Shown here: positions 29,701 through 38,700 of the stretch, one piece after another
Layout of the letters: each line of letters begins with the position of its first letter
Position numbering within the stretch: the first letter of the stretch is position 1
DNA from: Erythrocercus mccallii
Taxonomy: Eukaryota; Chordata; Aves; Passeriformes; Dicruridae
Length of the DNA stretch: 64,000 nt
Assembly (NCBI GenBank): GCA_013397435.1
Contig: VZRG01000159.1
Span: forward strand, 16,017-80,016
Reading direction: 5' to 3'
Position numbers and translations under genes: made by a program
The notes under the pieces: model-generated
What the model was told of the DNA's origin: nothing
Databases searched by the model: none
What the model saw: only the letters and a program-made list of their open reading frames with translations

Positions 29701-32700
29701 AAAAGAATCCTTTCACGCACTAGATTTGGAAATCATTCTGATCTGGGCTATACAAGCAAGACACTTAAGAAAGCATGAAATTCTTAGGTGAAAATGTAGT
29801 GTGTATTACACTCTGTGTCCCTCCAGCTATTTCTGATATTTCTGGAGCAGGCAATAAAATAAATTGAAAAAGCAAAATTGAAGAAAAATATTCATGTCTG
29901 AATACCAGCAGGTAAATGAATTTTGACTTTCCTATTTTGCAACTCTGATTTTTTCACAGAATACTTTCACAAGTTTCTGAAATACTGTGGAATTCTGCAT
30001 GATGTCAAACCAGGTATTAACTAGATCAAAGACAAAAAACTTTCAAAGCTCACGTACTGATTACTCAACACACCACAGAGTAGGAAAAAATCCTTACAAA
30101 GCCATACTTTTATTTCCCTCCATAACATTTCTTCATAAAGAGCAATACCCAGCTGGAAGCATTAACAGCCTACCAGATGGTTTATTTCTTGATAAACACA
30201 TTTTGTAAGTTTAAAGTCTAATGAACTGTAGTGCAGGGAGAAAAAAGTTATGTATGCAGAGCAGTTCAAATGGCAGGTCAGGGCTGGGGCTGGACAGCGA
30301 ACTAGCTCCATAGAAACTTCCATTTCTATGGCAGCTTTACATTGGAGGAAGGAGAGGGAGGGAGTGAGGGAAGATGGCTGACTCTGGCAGAAGACAAGGA
30401 CAAAAAAGGCTGAACGCTTAACACCCACATATTCAGCCCCACAAGTGCTAATACTGGACAGGGGAAGGCTGTGATCACGAGATCCCAGCCCACAGTATTG
30501 TCCCACAGCATTGTCAGCAGGTGCTTCCAGAGCCCTGGAGAGTCTTTACCATTGCAGCAGGCAACGATGGAAGAATCTTAGCTTAAATTAAATTGTGCAA
30601 TTCTACAATGAACAATCTGGAGTTACGCCTGACACTGTGGAAGTGTCCAAGGCAACAAGCATTCATCTTCTTCTGCCCATGCTGTTACAAATTGCAGAGC
30701 AGCCCTGCCCACCCAGTCAGGTACAAACAGCTCAGTGTGGCAGCACTGGGGAAATCCCCTCTAGGAGCTCAGCCCTGTGCCTGGGCTGGTTGTGCCACGT
30801 CTTGGAGCCTGAATTGTGTTCAACAAATGGGTGTGGACAGCAGTTCAAAAACATTTCAAATTTTGAGAAACTGCCAAACAGTACAGCCAGCAAAACTCAC
30901 TGACTCACCTTGAGGCCGATCTAGATCTGCTGAGTGCTTTGACAAAGATCAAAGATGGTGCGGACTGGCGTCTTTGGGCCAAACTCTTCATTTTCTGATT
31001 AGAAGGAGAAAAAAAATGAAATCACAGGTGAGATTCAGAACAGTAACTGCATGCATACAGACTGGTCACAGCCAGAGTCCAATTTCAGACCATGGGAAAA
31101 AGGCTAAGTTACTGCCCTCAGCAACCCTGGAGGGGAAAATACCACATGGTAAGAAAAGCAGGAACATTACCAGAAAGGCAGTGTAAAGAAAAGCTGAAAA
31201 TCAGTGTCTATACAAATATTTCAGGTACCCTGCACACATGAAATAAACACCTAGAGCTGTCCTCAACCACTTTTCTGTCCCTTAGTAATTTATTGTACTT
31301 TAAATTTATCTAATATCCAGGCAGTGGTTTAAATTTCAAATGCTTCATACATTTCTGTGGCAGATCTGACATCTACCATAAATTAAGGTTTGGATTCTAC
31401 CCACTTGACCTTACATGCTACATTAGGCTACCCTTTTTAACAAACCTTTAGAGATGAGAGCATTTTCCTTCCCTACTAATCTAACTGGAGCATTATATCT
31501 TGCCCCTCAGTAGTCGACAATGACATTTTTTCCATTCCTGATTATGTATGAGAAAAATAAAATAGGGAGACGCAGGACAATTGTTAGCACAGAACTAGGA
31601 AGAGAATGAGAAAAAAGGAGACACTCAAAGACAGAGAACACTGCAGGGAAAGAAAAAGTACAAGGAAGACATTAAAATGTCAGTAGCTAACAAGGGAGCA
31701 TGGGTTTCCAGTCAGTGAAGTTGAACACTACAATAAAAATACTGAGTAAATAAATACCTCCGTTTTCCCCAGAGGTAGAAATTTTCAAAAGCACCCACAG
31801 GAGATAAAAACACACATTTTCCTGAATGCAAATGTATTCACCACGATGCATTCAGTCTTCCTCTTGCAGCCAGAAGCAGCACTGAGTAGTCCTGGCCCCA
31901 AACCCTGGAGGGCTGTCTTGAACCAGTTGTGCAGCCTGCTGCCAAGGTGCACGACCTCTCCTCTCACTGACCCTCCACCAGAAGGGTGACTGTTACCTTT
32001 TTTAGCTCAAATACTTTTCAGAATAAACTGGTGAACAAAAGAACCAGGGTCAAACCCTTCCTGAGACCCTGACAGGAGAATACCCAATGATGCAGTGGTA
32101 CCTTTCGCCGCCCTGGCCACCACTGAGAGCCCACAAACAGGTGAACCTCTGACAGTCCTGAAGTCTCTGTTGTCAGCTAATCACAAAGCATGACTCTCTT
32201 CCTTCATACCAAAAATAACCTCTGACTACCAGGAGAAATATGTCATGACAGTCAGAACAACTGATTCTTCTGCTAGTGTATGTGCTGGATGTGGCATACA
32301 TTTTCTTTGGGCAGGTGCACAGGGTGGTCCCCTTGGGGAAACTGAACTCTTTGTATTTTACTTGCTTGTGATAAATGCATTTCCTTTACTCACTGCAGTC
32401 CATATGTTATTGTGTCACTTCTTTGGTTCTCTCTTTATTGATGTAGAGCACACTTGTTTGTTTTGTCACACAGTTACAGCTATTGTGCAGCAATAATAAT
32501 AATAAAAGCAATAAATTCAACTGTGTAATTTCAATTCACCTTTAAAAATTATCCCCTCCTTCCTATTTTATCAAAAAATAAGCTTCTCAAGACTGATAAA
32601 TTAAGTCTGGGAACATTTAGCTGTGTCCAGTTAGACTATAACTTCATAATCAAAGATTACTAATAAAAGAGATGTCCATTTTTAATAGTTTCTTTTTAAT

Positions 32701-35700
32701 AAATAAATAAGATAAACTGTTCTAGTGAATTAAATGTTTGTCTTGCTGCTAGCAAATCTGAAAAGCTGTTAGAGGTTTTTAAAGTAGCATACCTGCAAAC
32801 ACAAAGACAAAAAGAGATCTGTGTAACAATGCAGTGTAACATGCTACAGAAGACCAGCCACATATATCACAAAACAGGCAGATTTTAGGAGTTTATATAA
32901 AGCATCAACTCCCAGTGGGAAATTTATTGCAATTTACTCATTACTGGGCAGGTGGCTTTTGGAGGGGTAAAAACTGGAGCATCTCAGCTCCTGCAAATTC
33001 AGTGGAAGTTTGGTTACGTTTTCAAAGAGATCTTCAAGTCTGAAAAGGAAGCCACTGGAAAAAAAAACAAAACAACACAATCTCCAGTATTTTAAAATCT
33101 ATGGCAATTACAGCAATTTTTTTCAAAGCCAAAATTTTGAGCTAGCAGTACTGAATAGCTCCTGTGCCCACGAGATTCTAGTCTTGACTCAAATGTCTGA
33201 AGACCGAAGTAAAGTCTAGACTACAGCAAGTTTAGTATGAGCTACAATAACTAGCAGAGATAACCCTGGCCAGAGGGATCCCAGCAGGTCTGTGGTCCAG
33301 CCTCTCTGAACCTGCTGACAACAAGACCCATTCAAGCAGGCCACTGTGGGCCATCTCCAGTGCAGGTCTATGTTACCTCCAAGGAAGAGATTACACAGCC
33401 TCTCTGGGAAAACTCTTAGCACAGCTACTAAGTAAATCTTAATAGAAAAAAACCAGCCTCAAAACATAAAAAGATCACTGATGAGAAAAGGAAAATTTTC
33501 ACAGCACTCAAGTGAGTCAGGTCAGCTGTATGCAAATAGACACATTACACAGAGACATTGATTAGAGACAGAAAGGGGTGTTTTATTTTTATTTTGCTAA
33601 GTACAGAGCTTGGGAAGAGAAAATAAGTAGCCATCATGACAACTTGAACTGATTCATTTTGAGAAGGGAGAGAATAAATTCATTTTTCATTAAGTTGGAT
33701 CCAGTTGCCTGCTATCCTCATTTTTATTGCTTTTATTATGTGCAAGGATGGCAATGTGGGGAAGAGGAGATATGTCTGTAACAGCTGTAGTGAGAGCAGA
33801 TGTTTGGGACAAAAAGGAGATGCACTGACCAATTATCTAACCATGGAACACAGAGAAGCATTTCTCAACATGTGTCCCATATCATTACCTCCTATTTTTT
33901 TCATGTAAATATTAGAAAGGTCAACACAGACAGAAATTCTCATACTTGCTGGCTGAGTCACACCCATGTAAAATGTATCATAAAATCAGTATCTATAATG
34001 AATGTTTACAATGTGCCAGATGCAAAGATGATAATCTTGTGTCAGTCAGGACAAATTAGAGTTATTTCTGTCTTCCTCACATTCAAAAGCTTGAGCTCCT
34101 GCCCCCTCCCCTCCGACTCAGGTTTAACTTCATACTTTCTGCATTTGTGGTTGTCTTGACTTTGTAACAGAAATAAAAAGGTTTTGCATTTTCAGTTGTT
34201 GGACTGGTGGCAGTATTTGGCCAGTTTCTCATCTGGTATAAAAAAGTCATAGGCCTGCAGACTGGAAAAGAATGAATTTACACCAGATATCGATCAGACC
34301 TACAATCTGACACACTGTTTTGTAAACTGTGATGGTAGGTGGTTTATGAGCAGATCAGCCCACCATGCTGAGGACAGAAAGCTTACAAACCATCACTGAA
34401 AATATGCTGTCTCTCCTTAGGAATCAGAACCCCTATGGATTACAGTAATACTTGCACAAGTACCTCACAAGTCATCAACTGGAGGAAAAATCTATTCCTA
34501 GATGCCAGTATTCAACTAATTTTGCCTCGCAGTTGAAGTGCATTATAGTACTACATGAAATTTATATAAATTCATATATTGCCCAGTTATAATATCGATT
34601 TCCACTGTGGAAAAGGTAACACGGTAAGATCAAAAAAACCGGAACTGTTCCTTCACTTTATGTGTATCACTTTACTACACTGTGCTTCTAAAGAGAATGG
34701 CAGGGTGTGAATTAAGTAAAGAATGGATGAAAAAAATTCACGGTACTTACTATTTATTTTGTGATGACAAGTAACTTAAGTAATGCATACAGAGTGTTTA
34801 CAATATTTTCGAGTCTCTAGAGAAGTTAAAAATCCACGCAGCGAGTGGATACCCTGCTGCAGCTATTGCAGATGCGCCGGAGGTCAGAGCAGGCGGTCTA
34901 AGACAGGGACTGTGCGCGGTGATTCCCCAGGAGCACACTGCCCACATTGCCAGGTTGTGCTGCCTGACCCATGCCATGGTCAGACACACACAGGAAGATT
35001 CCTCTCCCCCAGCCTCTGACTCACACACCTGAGCTGTATGCCCTGTGCTCCTTTTATAGCCATCAGAGAGAAAAGGACAATTTAGGGCACAGTTCACCTT
35101 GTCTGAAGAAGTTTTCCTCCACTGACTGCAACAGAAAAGTAAGGTGACCAAGAAAATAGAGTTAATCATCATGAATCCTCTCCTTGCTATCTGAACAAAG
35201 GACAGGGAACAGAAAAATATATGTGCTCAGTAACATAGGGAAAAACTTTTCTTGCAGTGGTTTGAGCTTAGGATGAGAAAATTATCTGTCTGTCTAAGAG
35301 ACTCATACAAAACAGTTGAAAAATTTATTTAGTTCCTGAGTGACAGGTAAACACAGCAGAAATGCCTCCTCAGCCATGTGCAGATAACCTTGTTAAAGCT
35401 TCCTCAGAGACTGAAGGATTTCAGGCTTCTGATTTACAGGCTCACTCCAGAAATGAGTCAAGGCTGGGACATCTGCCTGGGTCATTTAACTGGGTGACAG
35501 GGACAACCCTCAGATGTGCCAATGCCTCGAGCTGAGGATTGCTTTCAAGTGGCTAAGCTCTCTCTCCCTTCCACTGCTTTATTTTTCTAATGAAAGGAAG
35601 TCTGATTTTAACAAATCCTACTCTCTAAATGTATTTAGGTTAATAACTGTGAGGGATTTCACCCATGCAAACTCTGCTCTTGTTGTCTGAGCAACAAAAC

Positions 35701-38700
35701 GTATCTGTGGCACACACTCCTGGTTTAGCTAGACATGAACCAAAGCACAGACAACAAATTCTTACCAAAAACTGGGAGGTAAAGTTCAGCTAACTGCCTG
35801 ACAATCAAAGAATCGAAACAATTCTCAGCATACAGCAGTTAATTTTCCAGGACAACTGGGCATCACTCCCCTGTATCACTGGGCCACTTATGAGAGGCAA
35901 CAGATTATATTTTCCAACATACTATACTCCAGTATTTGGTAGACTTACTGACTAGGGTTGTCAAAAAGTACCAAAAATAACAATAATCTCTTATACTTTG
36001 TTAAAGCAAGAAATGGACCTATGCTGACCTATAACATTCTTGAGCCCTCATAAACAGGGTGAGAAGATGACTGCATTTGAACTGCTGGCTCAAGCAGCTG
36101 AGATGTAGGTCCCACAGAGAGACCATTTACCATAAAGGCAGAGCAGGTGACAAAACTATGTGCTTTTGTTTATGCTGGCAGAATACTTTTACTTACAAGG
36201 ACCTTCCTAGAAAGAAAGCCATTTTTGGATGGGTAATTGTGGAGAAAACAATTGCAGGGGCACAAGAGAATAGAGCTATCAACACAGTGGAACCAAAACC
36301 ACATCATCATGGAACAGCAGCTGCTAGAGACCACAGCAAAGACTGAAGGCCATCTCAGAGCAGAAAAAAATGGATAAAAGAAGCTAAGAGCAAAATGTCT
36401 CACCAACTACTTCCTGAAGGATACAAATCTTTGGAAGCACTGATATGGATATCTTCAAAAGATCCCACTCATCTACATCACAAGATGGAGATGTGAAAGA
36501 TTAGTACATCATAGAGGAGGGGAACACCAAATATGTTGCTTGTGGGTCTTAGGGTGAGTCAGGGCACTGCTCAGAGCAGTGACTCCTTTTGTGGTGGTCT
36601 TGTTGAAGCCCAGTGTTTCTTTTCAAGCCTGCCACAAAGCAGGAAGGTTAATACCTGGATAAAATTCTGCCCCACTTTCTGTACATACAGACTTTCTCAA
36701 GAGCAGTTTACAGATGACAGAGAGAGGAGATTCCCTCCATTCCACATCCATACTTCAAGCAACATTAAGTAAAGAGGCAATAATTTGTTATTTGTGGTTC
36801 TTGGGTATTAGATCCCACATGACCTATCGTGCCCCTCTCCTTCCTACTGCCACCAGGAGGGGCAAACAAAAATCCTGGGGATAGGAAATTCAAGAAATAG
36901 AACACATTGCTTTCTGCACAATTTTCAGCTTCTCTCACGGCCAAAGAAATGAAGGATTGCTAACACTAGTGCATAATTACAGCAGCACCAGGAGGCACAT
37001 CACAAGAGTAAGTTACCATAAGCCAGCACAGCCTACCAAGGTGATTTTAACATAACAACCCATTTTGCAGGTGATTTCATTAAAGTAGGGGCTTTTTCAG
37101 TCCTCATCAGAGACAAAATAGCTACAGGATATGTCTGCAGGATGATAGGAATTGTTCATCACTTCACTAAATAGCGCCAGAAGTGTTCCTATGTGTCTGA
37201 AATTTCCAGCAATACCAGGTGTGATTTTAGAAATAACACACCAGATCCTCAGCCAGGACCATAGTAAACAGGACAGAGTCTTGCAGGAAGAAGAAATCTT
37301 TGCTTAAAGAGATTTATGTTAAAAAAAATACATATACTGGCATTATATCATAAGATATAATGGCATATAATGAAAAATACATGATCATCTTTTCAGAGTA
37401 AGACAAGGGATGAAGATTATGTATAATTATTCTTCCAATACCATTAATTTCCTTGAATTTATCCATTTAATACACTGTTGAAGAACACTATAACTCCCTT
37501 TTCCCTGCCAGTAAATTGTTACTGCATTTGTGATCAGAATCACAAAGAAACACATATTTATGGTGATGGAATTGCAAGATTTCAAGTCTCAAACCACAAA
37601 TGTTACTTTGAATAGTATTCAAAATGGTTAATTTTTTGCACACTTTGAAGGTGTAAATATTAAAAATTGCTGAGCCTCCAAAACATTTTAAGCAGAAGTC
37701 TTCAAGGAGGCAGCAAAAACCCTATGAGTTTTTGCTTGTACTACTGGATATTGTTTTGTATAAAATCTTCAGGGTTGGTTGGAATCTAGCCCTTCTGAAA
37801 AGAGAGAAGTGAAACACCAGGAACTTATCAATATGGTTAAATGACCCAGCTGCTGCTGCTGACACAGTTACATTGGCATAAAAGACATCTCTGCTGCACA
37901 GTTTGTTTTGACAAATTTGTAGAGATAAGCTCTATCACTATAATCACTTTTACTCATGCTACTTCAATCCCCTTCAGAGTTGCATCAATATACTGGTATT
38001 GGTTACTAAGCTAACAGTCAATACAAAACTCCTCTGTAGGTCAATCATACATAGTGACTCCAGTAAGTCCAGCAAAGGACGGAAACTAGCCCAGAATTTT
38101 CCAAAAGCATTAACTAAAACACTGCAGTGTCACCTTTTAGCAGAGTGTCTTGAGTGCCTTGTAAGCATTTAACAGAGAGAACCTCCCACAGACTGTGAGG
38201 TAAGTTAGCAGTGCAAATTATTTTGCATGCCAAGAATAGGCAAAAAAACATTTCCAGGATATTAGTGTAAGTGGTCACATAAAATACATGAAAAAAGCCC
38301 CAGACATTTTCTGTCCCTATTCTGGTTCTGTGGTGTGATCAAGCACGTGATCCTTCAGCTTCATTTTGACAGCCAAGAGGACGATGAAGTAGGAGTTCAG
38401 AAAACCACAGAACAATGCAGCAAATCTCAGCTAATTTGAAAAAATATAGTCACAATAATAAAAGGGGAGAAAAGTTCAGTGGTCGCCTAGCATCACATAT
38501 TTATGGGTAGCTTTTGCCAGAAAGTAAAACAGTTGATGTTAAATACATATTTGCAACAAAACTGTTTAATTTGACAAGCTGTGTCACCAGTATCAAAACT
38601 GATTTCTTGCCAACACATTCTTCCATTTCACTGTATGTAACCAATACAAACAAGGTAATCTCCCTGGTACCAAAAAAGATTTTCTGTATTGTGAAAAAAA

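Larger units (their letters stand above)
13827..30908 (-). other. ARHGAP20: ARHGAP20 intron 2
   Basis: At 17,082 bp this is the largest intron seen. It has a GTGAGT donor and TTTGCAG acceptor. It holds two CR1 fragments in opposite orientation (18377-19235 and 23910-24140) and a GC-rich islet (about 26280-26790). The 181-codon plus-strand open frame at 21600-22145 is not recognised. The rest looks like unique AT-rich intron. Confidence 0.85.
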